The translations under genes and the position numbers were made by a program. Shown here in pieces: positions 8,345 through 15,566 of a DNA stretch of 37,704 nt. The stretch's first letter is position 1, and every line of letters begins with the position of its first letter. Origin of the DNA: CAYTED01 sp964404075 (lineage in GTDB: Bacteria; Patescibacteriota; Minisyncoccia; Moranbacterales; UBA1568); assembly GCA_964404075.1 (NCBI GenBank), contig CAYOIM010000003.1:1-37704 (forward strand), read 5' to 3'. Below the pieces are notes generated by a model. That model searched no databases. It was not told the DNA's origin and was given only the letters and a program-made list of their open reading frames with translations.

Positions 8345-8464
8345 GGAAAAACAGGAAGAGAGAAAAAGAAAAGAAAAAGAGAGAATGTGAGTATGCCAAT
8401 GGTCCCAGATTTGGTATCCTTGATATGCAGGTTCCTTTGGCATTCGTGGCTCGTACCACAACTA
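8345..8464 (-). ncRNA. candidate IS110 bridge RNA
   Basis: The non-coding end upstream of the transposase folds, on the minus strand, into a small stem-loop (GTGG 8459-8456 with CCAC 8449-8446). A longer stem follows (ATGCCAA 8443-8437 with TTGGCAT 8399-8393) enclosing a 37-nt partly unpaired region. A pyrimidine-rich tail leads to the transposase start. Position and layout match bridge RNAs of IS110-group elements, which guide recombination through internal loops. I could not convincingly assign the target and donor guides, and only one large loop is evident. Confidence 0.4.
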
Positions 8465-8592
8465 GGTAATCCGCATCAGGAAAGGATTCTGTGAGACCAT
8501 ATGTTTTTGGCGAGACCCCAAGTCTAGCGGTTGAAACGATGGCTCCTCACAATGAAAACCACCAGCCTTGCTGGTGGTTTCTGTCCTGCAGG

Positions 8593-9027
8593 CTAAGCCT
8601 GCGGATAGAGAGGGAGTGGCGTCAGCTCTCGTTGATGATGTTGCTGATTCTCAACATATTTTTTCACGACCATCTCATTCACTCCAACGGTTGATATGAA
8701 ATAGCCACGGTTCCACAAAGTTCCTTGCGGAAACTTCTTTGTCTGCTTTTTGATCCAGGCTGAAGATTTTCCTTTGATCACTGCTACTGCATACGAAACC
8801 GGGTATTTTGGAGGTATTGTGACAAAGAGATGGATATGCTCATCACCGATGTGCCAGGCGTGTATAACGAAGCCCTTCCATTGGCAGATGAGCTTGATGA
8901 TTCGTTTGAGCTGAGCTTTAATGTATTTATCTTCCAGAACCTTTCCTCTGTACTTGGGTGTCCAGACGAGATGATACTGGCAGATGTATGTACAATGGCT
9001 GAGTTGATAGACTCTCCGGTTTGCCAT
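8593..9027 (-). CDS. tnpA: IS200/IS605-family Y1 transposase TnpA
   Basis: A 144-residue single-strand transposase. It has the HUH motif (DEHIHLFV, H64 and H66) for metal binding and a C-terminal helix VKKYVENQ with the catalytic tyrosine Y124; GYFISTVG precedes it, as is typical. The protein excises and reinserts its element as single-stranded DNA. Length and motifs are intact, so it may be active. A strong GGAGGTGA ribosome-binding site precedes the ATG, but it is locked in a hairpin (9031-9059), which would keep expression low. Some IS200-like proteins are domesticated REP transposases, but the flanking hairpins argue for a mobile element. Confidence 0.92.
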   Translation of the reverse strand: MANRRVYQLSHCTYICQYHLVWTPKYRGKVLEDKYIKAQLKRIIKLICQWKGFVIHAWHIGDEHIHLFVTIPPKYPVSYAVAVIKGKSSAWIKKQTKKFPQGTLWNRGYFISTVGVNEMVVKKYVENQQHHQRELTPLPLYPQA

Positions 9028-9030
9028 ACT

Positions 9031-9059
9031 AAAATCACCTCCTTCCTAGGGGTGATTTT
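9031..9059 (-). promoter_or_regulatory. hairpin sequestering the tnpA ribosome-binding site
   Basis: Minus-strand arms AAAATCACC and GGTGATTTT form a perfect 9-bp stem. The second arm contains most of the Shine-Dalgarno GGAGGTGA, and the stem ends 3 nt before the ATG. Translational repression of this kind is known for IS200. Confidence 0.75.
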
Positions 9060-9128
9060 TAGTATATACCCACGCGCTACGCTTTCAACGCACACACCGG
9101 CTAAAGCCGGTGGTTTTTGGTGATAACA

Positions 9129-9156
9129 AAAGAGTATCACGATAGTGATACTCTTT
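9129..9156. terminator. palindromic terminator after pcrA
   Basis: AAAGAGTATCAC and GTGATACTCTTT form a perfect 12-bp stem with a GATA loop. On the minus strand it follows pcrA by about 45 nt and ends in TTTTGTT. It also abuts the IS200 end and could shield either side. Confidence 0.55.
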
Positions 9157-9200
9157 GAGTATAGGAACAGCTTCCCTTGAAACTGCTTTTATATTCGGTG

Positions 9201-11465
9201 TTACACCTTCCGTATCGGAGCAATCCCCAGTGCCATCTTTTTTACGCCGGCGCGTTTGAATGCGATGGTCGCTATCGTACCGGCGAGGGAGATGATGAGT
9301 CCGCCGCCGAACTGCGCGTGTTCCACCATGTCCCCCGGCCTGACCTCGCCCGGCTGGATGAAGGATCCTCCCATCGTCGCATCACCACCACCCGACATCA
9401 TTTTCGGCAGAGTAGATGCCACAGATTTCCTTGACGAAGCATACGAAGGTCGGAAACTATTGCGAGACCGATTCCCCGAGAGGGAAAGCATGGATTGTTT
9501 CATCTGTTCCGCTTCATGGATGAGCATATCGGGAATCTCCGAGAGAAATCGTGAGGGTGGATTCACCTGCGTCGATCCGAAGAGGAGCCGCTGTTCCGCA
9601 TGGAGGAGATAACACTTTTCCTTGGCACGAGTGAGTGCGACATACATGAGCCGCCGCTCCTCTTCCAATTCTCCCGGAGAGAGATTCGCGCGCGAGTGTG
9701 GGAACACCCCTTCTTCGAGTCCGACGAGGAAGACGACCGGAAATTCGAGTCCCTTCGCGCTGTGTATCGTCATGAGCTGTACGGAATCCGCGCGCGTCTC
9801 GATCTCATCCGTATCCGATGCGAGCGCCACTTCCTCGAGGAGCATGCCGAGCGCTTCTTCGGTCGGACGGCCATCGTATTTCTTCGCGACGGAGAAAAAT
9901 TCTTTCGCGTTTTCTTCGCGCGCTGTCCCTTCGGCTGTCCCGTCAGAAAGCGAGGCGAGGTATCCGCTCTCGCGCGCGACCTTCTCGACAAACCTCGAGA
10001 GATCCGTCCGTGCGCCATCGAAACCGAATCGGAGTTCCTCGCTCCATCGAATAAAATTACTCGTGAACGATTGTATCGCCGCGATCTTCCCCTCGCGTAG
10101 TCCGCTCGTCGTAGGCTCCATCATGCGCGATGCCTCGATCGGATTCACGCCCTTCATTTCCGCGAATTGCAACCAAGTTGCAACAGTTGCCTCGCCGATG
10201 CCGCGCTTTGGCTCGTTCACGATCCTCTGTAGGGCGAGCCGATCCGTCGGATTGCCGACGAGACGAAGATACGCCACCACATCCTTCACTTCCTTCCGTT
10301 GATAGAATTTCAATCCGCCGATAATCCGATACGGTATCGATGCGCGCAGGAATGTCTCCTCGAGCAATCGCGACTGCGCATTCGTCCGGTAGAGGATTGC
10401 GAAGTCTCCGTATCGTCGTCCACTCTCTTTCATCTTCGCTATTTCCTGCGCGACGAAACGGGATTCTTCTTCCTCATCCCGTGCCGGGTAGAGCGTGAGC
10501 GGTTCGCCCACCAATTTATCCGTCCAGAGTTTCTTGTGTCGCTGATTCGTATTGTTCCCGATCACGCCATGCGCCGCATCGAGAATAACTTGCGTCGAAC
10601 GATAATTCCGATCGAGCGTGATGACGACCGCATCGGCATACTCCTTCTCGAAATCGAGGATATTGCGTATATCCGCCTGGCGCCATCCATAGATAGATTG
10701 ATAGTCATCGCCGATAACGAAGAGATTGCGATGTTTGCCAGCGAGGAGGGAGATAATGGTATATTGCAATCGATTCGTATCCTGATACTCATCCACCATG
10801 ATATACCGGAAGAGATCCTGATATTTCGCAAGCACTTTCGGATGCGCCTGGAGGAGCTTCACGGTCTGTGCGATGAGGTCATCGAAGTCGAGCGTGTTTT
10901 CCTTACGCAAAGTCGCTTCATACACGGCATACACTTTCGCCGTGATTTCCTCGAGATAATTGCCCGCCTGCGTCGCGTACCCCGCGGCGTCGAGGAGATC
11001 ATTTTTCGCTCGGGAAATCCGCTCAAGTATCGAACGGGGCTTCATCTGATCGGGATCGATCTCATTTTCCCGCAGGGCTTTCCTGATAATCGAGATCTGA
11101 TCATCCGTATCGGAAATCGTGAAATTCTTCGCATACCCGAGCACCTCGATATCGCTCCGCAGGATACGCGAACAGATACTATGAAATGTCCCCAGAGTCG
11201 GCATCGCCGATCCCGAGAGCCCGATCGCCGGATCGGCGAGCAATTTCTGCACGCGCTCCCGCATCTCCCCCGCCGCCTTGTTCGTGAAGGTCACCGCGAG
11301 GATATTTTGCGGACGGATCTTGTTCTCCGTCATAAGATAGGCGATGCGATGTGTGAGCGTCTTCGTCTTCCCCGACCCCGCCCCCGCGAGAATGAGCACC
11401 GGTCCCTCGGTCGTCTTCATCGCCCGCGCCTGCTCGGGATTCAGCCCCTGTTCCAATGGATGCAT
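9201..11465 (-). CDS. pcrA: ATP-dependent DNA helicase, UvrD/PcrA type
   Basis: A 754-residue superfamily 1A 3'-5' helicase for repair and replication-fork clearance. A Q motif (LNPEQARAM) is followed by Walker A GAGSGKT (28-34), motif Ia TFTNKAA, Walker B DEYQDTN (225-231), motif III QSIYGWRQAD, motif IV region YRS, motif V TIHSAKGLEFP and motif VI VALTRAKE. The C-terminal tail (EHAQFGGG ... IATIAFKRAGVKKMALG) is the Tudor-like RNA polymerase-contact domain of PcrA/UvrD, which distinguishes it from Rep. Length and all motifs are normal. The gene stands alone, followed by a palindromic terminator. The symbol uvrD would be equally valid. Confidence 0.95.
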   Translation of the reverse strand: MHPLEQGLNPEQARAMKTTEGPVLILAGAGSGKTKTLTHRIAYLMTENKIRPQNILAVTFTNKAAGEMRERVQKLLADPAIGLSGSAMPTLGTFHSICSRILRSDIEVLGYAKNFTISDTDDQISIIRKALRENEIDPDQMKPRSILERISRAKNDLLDAAGYATQAGNYLEEITAKVYAVYEATLRKENTLDFDDLIAQTVKLLQAHPKVLAKYQDLFRYIMVDEYQDTNRLQYTIISLLAGKHRNLFVIGDDYQSIYGWRQADIRNILDFEKEYADAVVITLDRNYRSTQVILDAAHGVIGNNTNQRHKKLWTDKLVGEPLTLYPARDEEEESRFVAQEIAKMKESGRRYGDFAILYRTNAQSRLLEETFLRASIPYRIIGGLKFYQRKEVKDVVAYLRLVGNPTDRLALQRIVNEPKRGIGEATVATWLQFAEMKGVNPIEASRMMEPTTSGLREGKIAAIQSFTSNFIRWSEELRFGFDGARTDLSRFVEKVARESGYLASLSDGTAEGTAREENAKEFFSVAKKYDGRPTEEALGMLLEEVALASDTDEIETRADSVQLMTIHSAKGLEFPVVFLVGLEEGVFPHSRANLSPGELEEERRLMYVALTRAKEKCYLLHAEQRLLFGSTQVNPPSRFLSEIPDMLIHEAEQMKQSMLSLSGNRSRNSFRPSYASSRKSVASTLPKMMSGGGDATMGGSFIQPGEVRPGDMVEHAQFGGGLIISLAGTIATIAFKRAGVKKMALGIAPIRKV

Positions 11466-11564
11466 GCTTTTTTTCTTAATAATCTCTTCAAAACCATCCT
11501 ATTGTACCATGATAATCCCTCTCCGTCGTTCATATAAAATAATAGGAAATGAAATACGATTCTA

Positions 11565-11593
11565 TTGACAAAATCGAGAAAAAACATTACCTT
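11565..11593 (+). promoter_or_regulatory. candidate promoter for the orphan gene at 11628
   Basis: TTGACA at 11565-11570 and, after 17 nt, TACCTT. The -10 is weak, but other promoters in this window also have TAC-type -10 boxes (TACCAT, TACACT). Confidence 0.4.
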
Positions 11594-11627
11594 TATCCTA
11601 CTTTTCCCACTCGAGGAGCACCTTACC

Positions 11628-12053
11628 ATGATTCAGCGATCTTTCGTCTTCATGCCAACGGATAGCCCAAACAGACTCATTGTTGCCGCTGTAAAAGAAA
11701 GAATGGAGTCCAATCTTGGCTGGCTTCTTGCTCTGGATGCTCACAATACATGGAGTAATCCACAGGAGGCAGTTCAAGACCTATTGTCTCTCCTTTATTC
11801 TGTCGACCTCGCAACGTCAATGGCCGGGAAAGAATTTCAAGGAAACGAGGATGTTGCAGCCATGAATCGAGAATGGGCAATCTCGTCGCCAAAGATGCTC
11901 AAATATCTCACAGACCTTCTCTCTCAGCCAAAAAATATCAATCTCGGCGAAATATCACACTGGTTTGCATTTCTTACCGTGCGACGACAAACACTCGAAC
12001 TTAACGGAATCTCAGTTCCTTCCACTGAAGAAAGTCCGGTTCAGCAAGCCTGA
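11628..12053 (+). CDS. hypothetical protein (141 residues)
   Basis: Not recognised. The ATG at 11628 follows GAGGAG at good spacing and lies about 30 nt after a plausible promoter. An intrinsic terminator follows the stop, so this is a self-contained transcription unit on the plus strand, divergent from pcrA. The product is soluble, with no signal peptide, membrane segment or cysteine motif. It appears largely helical, with a W-rich middle (LGWLL, NTWSN, REWAI, SHWFAF). I see no catalytic signature. The upstream in-frame codons lack a ribosome-binding site and overlap the promoter, so they were not used. Confidence 0.75.
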   Translation: MIQRSFVFMPTDSPNRLIVAAVKERMESNLGWLLALDAHNTWSNPQEAVQDLLSLLYSVDLATSMAGKEFQGNEDVAAMNREWAISSPKMLKYLTDLLSQPKNINLGEISHWFAFLTVRRQTLELNGISVPSTEESPVQQA

Positions 12054-12068
12054 TCCACATCACCCTTT

Positions 12069-12093
12069 GGGCAAGTCCACTTGCCCTTTTTTT
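12069..12093 (+). terminator. intrinsic terminator
   Basis: GGGCAAG/CTTGCCC stem with a short loop, followed by seven T, 16 nt after the stop of the gene at 11628. Confidence 0.9.
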
Positions 12094-12142
12094 ATTCCGT
12101 AAACTCTTGTTTTCAGCTCATTTCCACCGTACAATTATAACC

Positions 12143-13771
12143 ATGAAACAATATCTCACTAAAGCCATTTCCTTCATCGAAAAAAACGAGCTCTCCTATG
12201 GCTCATTCCTCTGTGCTTTCATCTCCCTCATTTTCCTTCGCCTCCTCGTCGAGAACACCGTCGGCGGATTCCCGACTCGTCCATTTCTCTATTTCTTCTT
12301 CGAATTCTCTCACACTCTTCTCTTTTTCCTGTTCTCTTTTCTCCTCTTTCTTCCCCTTCTCTCCTCCTTCGCCAGATCAACGCTCAAAGCCACCACGAAT
12401 ATCCTCCTCTTCGGCTTTCTCATCATCCTCACTCCGCCGCTCATCGACTGGTACATTTCCGGTGGCACCGGGTATTGGAGCTTCTATGAGTTCGATGGGA
12501 TCCGCGGACTCATCGGTCGCTACTTCTCCTTCTTCGGCAGTACGCCGGAAATCGGAGTCACCTATGGCGTTCGCATCGAAGTCACTCTCTCCATCCTCCT
12601 CTTCGCCCTGTATATTTTCCTCAAAACAAAGGATTTCTTTCGCGTGCTTATCGGAAGTATCGCGTCGTACACAGTCTTCTTCATCCTCGGAACATTTCCA
12701 TCATACATCACCATCGCTTTCCTCGGATTTTCCAAGGGATTCCTCGCTGTTACCGAGGCCGATGTCGCTGGACTCTTCCTCTCTCCGAACAACATCTTCT
12801 TCCGATCACTCATCGATCCGGTCTCCGCACTCAATTTCAAGGCGTCACTCGTCTACGGGCTCCTCCTCATTCTCACCATCGGACTCTTCCTCTTTTTCTC
12901 CCAGAGGAAAATGTTTCTCGCGCTCTTTCATAATGTCCGATTCCCGCAGGTCATCTACCACGAAGGACTCGCGCTCCTCGGTGTCATATCCGCATTTTTC
13001 TTCGTCCATCTCCCATTCGATCCGTCTTTTTTCGATATTCTCGCGATTCTCATGCTCATAGCCGCCGTCATCTCCGCATGGATCACCTCCGTCATCATGA
13101 ACGACCTCTCCGATCAGAACATCGACGCGATGACCAATCCTACGCGCCCACTCCCGACGAATACTATCGATCTCAATACCTATTCCACTATTGGCATCTC
13201 CTTCTTCATCGCCTCACTCATTCTCGCGGGCATCATTTCTTTCAAAATACTGCTCATCATCCTCTGCTACCAAGCGATTGCCTGGGTGTATTCCGCCCCA
13301 CCATTCCGACTGAAGCGATTCCCTCTCATCGCGACACTCTCTGCCGCTTGCGCAAGCCTCCTCATCCTTCTTTCCGGATTTTTCCTCGTCGCTCCGGAGG
13401 GACTCCACACTTTCCCTAAGCCACTCCTCTTCTTTCTCCTCATTGCCTACACCCTGGTACTTCCCATCAAGGACTTCAAAGACATCCAAGGCGACCGCGC
13501 TGACGGTGTCTTCACCCTTCCCGTCCTCCTCGGTGAATCCATGGCCAAGCTTTTCATCGGCGGAGCGACCTTTCTCTTGTTCATCGGAAGCGTCTTCGTC
13601 CTCCGCACTCCGAAACTCATGCTCCCCGCCTTTCTCTTCGGCACTCTCACCTTCTGGCTCCTCCAGAAATCCACCATTGATCATCCACTCTTCTCCTATC
13701 GCCATCTCGCCGCGTGGCTCATCGGGATCATCACCTGCTACGGCTTCATCTCCCTCCTTATCCTCTTTTGA
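12143..13771 (+). CDS. UbiA-family prenyltransferase with an extra N-terminal membrane domain
   Basis: The C-terminal ~270 residues are a UbiA superfamily domain, which transfers or handles polyprenyl diphosphates in the membrane. The first Asp-rich motif is NDLSDQNID (N320, D321, D324, D328) and the second is DFKDIQGDRAD (D444, D447, D451, D454). The N-terminal ~260 residues are a separate, very hydrophobic segment with perhaps six or seven membrane spans and no motif I recognise. A lone UbiA is about 290 residues, so this is a fusion or an unusual extension. The acceptor substrate is unknown; no quinone or lipid pathway genes lie nearby. The ATG at 12143 is used because upstream codons fall in the preceding intergenic region. 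Confidence 0.82.
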   Translation: MKQYLTKAISFIEKNELSYGSFLCAFISLIFLRLLVENTVGGFPTRPFLYFFFEFSHTLLFFLFSFLLFLPLLSSFARSTLKATTNILLFGFLIILTPPLIDWYISGGTGYWSFYEFDGIRGLIGRYFSFFGSTPEIGVTYGVRIEVTLSILLFALYIFLKTKDFFRVLIGSIASYTVFFILGTFPSYITIAFLGFSKGFLAVTEADVAGLFLSPNNIFFRSLIDPVSALNFKASLVYGLLLILTIGLFLFFSQRKMFLALFHNVRFPQVIYHEGLALLGVISAFFFVHLPFDPSFFDILAILMLIAAVISAWITSVIMNDLSDQNIDAMTNPTRPLPTNTIDLNTYSTIGISFFIASLILAGIISFKILLIILCYQAIAWVYSAPPFRLKRFPLIATLSAACASLLILLSGFFLVAPEGLHTFPKPLLFFLLIAYTLVLPIKDFKDIQGDRADGVFTLPVLLGESMAKLFIGGATFLLFIGSVFVLRTPKLMLPAFLFGTLTFWLLQKSTIDHPLFSYRHLAAWLIGIITCYGFISLLILF

Positions 13772-14575
13772 TCACCGCCCCTCGAACATTTGTGAGAGTT
13801 TCTCCCACTGCTCTATGGAGAGTTCCTGCGCGCGAACCGTCGGGAGAAGTCCGAGATGAGCGATGATCGGCTCGATCTCGGTACGGGGGAGATGGAAGGA
13901 ATTGGCGAAATTATTCACCAGGGTCTTCCGCCTCGCAGAAAAACCAGCCCGGACGACACGGAACACCTGCCGATCCCTTTCCGGATCGTACTCCCGACTC
14001 GGTATCACCCGGATCACCGCACTATTCACTTTCGGCACCGGATCGAATGATTCTTTCTTCACGAAAAATTGTTTCTCCACGCTCGCGTAGTATTGCGCCA
14101 TGACAGAGAGAAGCGACATGCTCCCCGGTTTCGCCGCGAGACGATCCGCCACTTCGTCTTGCACCATGAGTGTCATCGACAACGGCTGTCTCGAAAGGGA
14201 GAGCAGGGCACGGATGATCGGCGCGGTGATGTAGTACGGGATATTCGCCACGATCTTGTACTGTCGGTGTTCGTACCCGAGATTCTCCAGGAGTTCAGCG
14301 AGATGGATGTCGAGGATATTGCCTTCGAGGATCGACACATTCTCCGACTCGATGAACCGCTCATTCAGATGCGAGATGAGATCATGATCGAATTCGATCG
14401 CCATGACCTTCGCTCCAGTCGCGGCGAGCGCCTTAGTCAGCATGCCCGTTCCCGGACCGATTTCCAGAACCTTATCCCCCTCCTTCACTTGAGATGCGAA
14501 GATGATCTGCTCGATAACCAGATTATCCTTGAGGAAATTCTGCCCCAGATGTTTTTTCGCTTGTACTTTTTCCAT
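13772..14575 (-). CDS. rsmA: 16S rRNA dimethyladenosine transferase
   Basis: Also known as ksgA. It dimethylates the two adjacent adenines near the 3' end of 16S rRNA as a late quality check of the small subunit. The sequence opens with the family signature KKHLGQNFLKD, followed by the SAM-binding EIGPGTGMLT, the adenine-binding NIPYYITAPI, and the C-terminal motif FSARRKTLVNN. At 267 residues it is of standard length. The ATG at 14575 lies 10 nt after the stop of the RlpA-like gene, suggesting coupling; no clear ribosome-binding site is visible. Its stop abuts the stop of the convergent ubiA-like gene inside a TGATCA palindrome. Confidence 0.95.
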   Translation of the reverse strand: MEKVQAKKHLGQNFLKDNLVIEQIIFASQVKEGDKVLEIGPGTGMLTKALAATGAKVMAIEFDHDLISHLNERFIESENVSILEGNILDIHLAELLENLGYEHRQYKIVANIPYYITAPIIRALLSLSRQPLSMTLMVQDEVADRLAAKPGSMSLLSVMAQYYASVEKQFFVKKESFDPVPKVNSAVIRVIPSREYDPERDRQVFRVVRAGFSARRKTLVNNFANSFHLPRTEIEPIIAHLGLLPTVRAQELSIEQWEKLSQMFEGR

Positions 14576-14585
14576 AGGTTCACTA

Positions 14586-15566
14586 TTAATTCGAAATTTC
14601 TTCCATGCGCACACGGATGACTCCGGCGCCGATGCTCGCGATCTTGGCAAAGGCGACTTTGTCGAGGTCGATGATGCGGCCCCCGACGAATGGTCCGCGA
14701 TCGTTGATGACGACGATAACGCTCTTCCCGTTCTCGAGATTGGTCACTTTGACGAAACTTCCTTTGGGAAGCCAGGGATTCGCCGCCGCCATCGTTCCCG
14801 TATAAGCATACCACGATGCGCCCCCCTCATGTTTCTTTCCCAGCTTGACGAAAGTCCCCTGGGTCACCTTTTCGGGGACGGACTCCTTCGTCACCTCCGT
14901 TTTCACAATTTTCCGACTCACTTCCTTGCCGTCATGATACGCCACACGATACATCGTCGTCCTCACTCCTTTCTCACCCTTCTGGGTGATTATTTTTTTT
15001 CGCCACGAGAGCGTATCGTCCTCCGTCGTCTTCGTCTCGAATGGAACCACCGTTTCCTTCACCTCTTCACGAATTTCCACGCGTATCACTGTTATTTTCA
15101 ATCCTTCAGTAAGGATGGTATCCCGCTCGGGCCTGACGATGTCATCGGGATCGAGGGCGATATTTTCTCTCGGAAACATCTCTCCGACGGTTCGCGCCTG
15201 GGAAATTATTTTCTGATCTCCTCCATCAATCTTCACCGTCACCTCCCTCGCCCGCGTAATGAAAATCGTCTGCCCGGAAATCGCCCGCGCAGACGATGCC
15301 GGCCGTACGCTGTCTTCCGCGCGCAAACGGATGCCAGCGTGCTGAAGTACTTCCCCCACGGTATTCCCCTCTCCATTTCGCAACTCCCCCACCAACCCAT
15401 CATCATTGATCGTCACTGTTTTCAACCCCGAAAAATCCAATCTCGAATTATCATAAAAAACAAAGCATGCAACCGAAACAATACATACCAAAAAAACAAA
15501 AAGGGAGGGTACTCTCTTTTTTCTATTTCCTCGTATCCAATATCTATTATCTAATATCCTCCCCAT
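14586..15566 (-). CDS. cell-wall protein with DUF348, G5 and RlpA-like domains
   Basis: A 326-residue exported protein. A positively charged N-terminus and a hydrophobic span (about 20-38) act as a signal anchor. DUF348 (ubiquitin-like) repeats follow at about 45-165, then a G5-like region, and a C-terminal double-psi beta-barrel (from about 245: GGASWYAYTGTMAAANPWLPKG ending in DRGPFVGGRIIDLDKVAF). The architecture resembles YabE/resuscitation-promoting-factor-type proteins with an RlpA/3D-like barrel, implying peptidoglycan binding or cleavage. The barrel keeps the D of the RGP-x8-DL motif. The start overlaps the comM stop as TAATG, which strongly suggests translational coupling. Confidence 0.85.
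   Translation of the reverse strand: MGRILDNRYWIRGNRKKRVPSLFVFLVCIVSVACFVFYDNSRLDFSGLKTVTINDDGLVGELRNGEGNTVGEVLQHAGIRLRAEDSVRPASSARAISGQTIFITRAREVTVKIDGGDQKIISQARTVGEMFPRENIALDPDDIVRPERDTILTEGLKITVIRVEIREEVKETVVPFETKTTEDDTLSWRKKIITQKGEKGVRTTMYRVAYHDGKEVSRKIVKTEVTKESVPEKVTQGTFVKLGKKHEGGASWYAYTGTMAAANPWLPKGSFVKVTNLENGKSVIVVINDRGPFVGGRIIDLDKVAFAKIASIGAGVIRVRMEEISN

Larger units (their letters stand above)
7331..8465 (-). mobile_element. IS110-family insertion sequence (boundaries inferred)
   Basis: A DEDD-type transposase gene in two frames is flanked by the direct repeat AACTAGGTA at 7327-7335 and 8460-8468, whose minus-strand core dinucleotide would be CT, typical for IS110 recombination sites. 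There are no terminal inverted repeats, as expected for the family. The end beyond the transposase stop is about 57 nt and carries a hairpin (AAAGAACCCTT/AAGGGTTCTTT, 7353-7380) and TTGACA 9 nt inside the core. The other end is about 136 nt of non-coding DNA upstream of the transposase, the location of the bridge RNA in IS110-group elements. Confidence 0.7.
8556..9112 (-). mobile_element. IS200-type insertion sequence
   Basis: A single tnpA gene is bounded by subterminal hairpins. On the left is an 11-bp stem AAACCACCAGC/GCTGGTGGTTT (8556-8580) plus GCAGGC/GCCTGC (8588-8602) over the stop codon; on the right is CACCGGCT/AGCCGGTG (9095-9112). Such imperfect palindromes are the single-strand recognition sites of the IS200/IS605 family. 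No tnpB is present. The exact cleavage sites outside the hairpins are not determined. The 90 nt between this element and the IS110 end hold no gene. Confidence 0.8.

Noticed and set aside
8469..8555. Extra small gene between the two insertion sequences
   Set aside because: No start with a ribosome-binding site and no coherent product; probably leftover flanking DNA.
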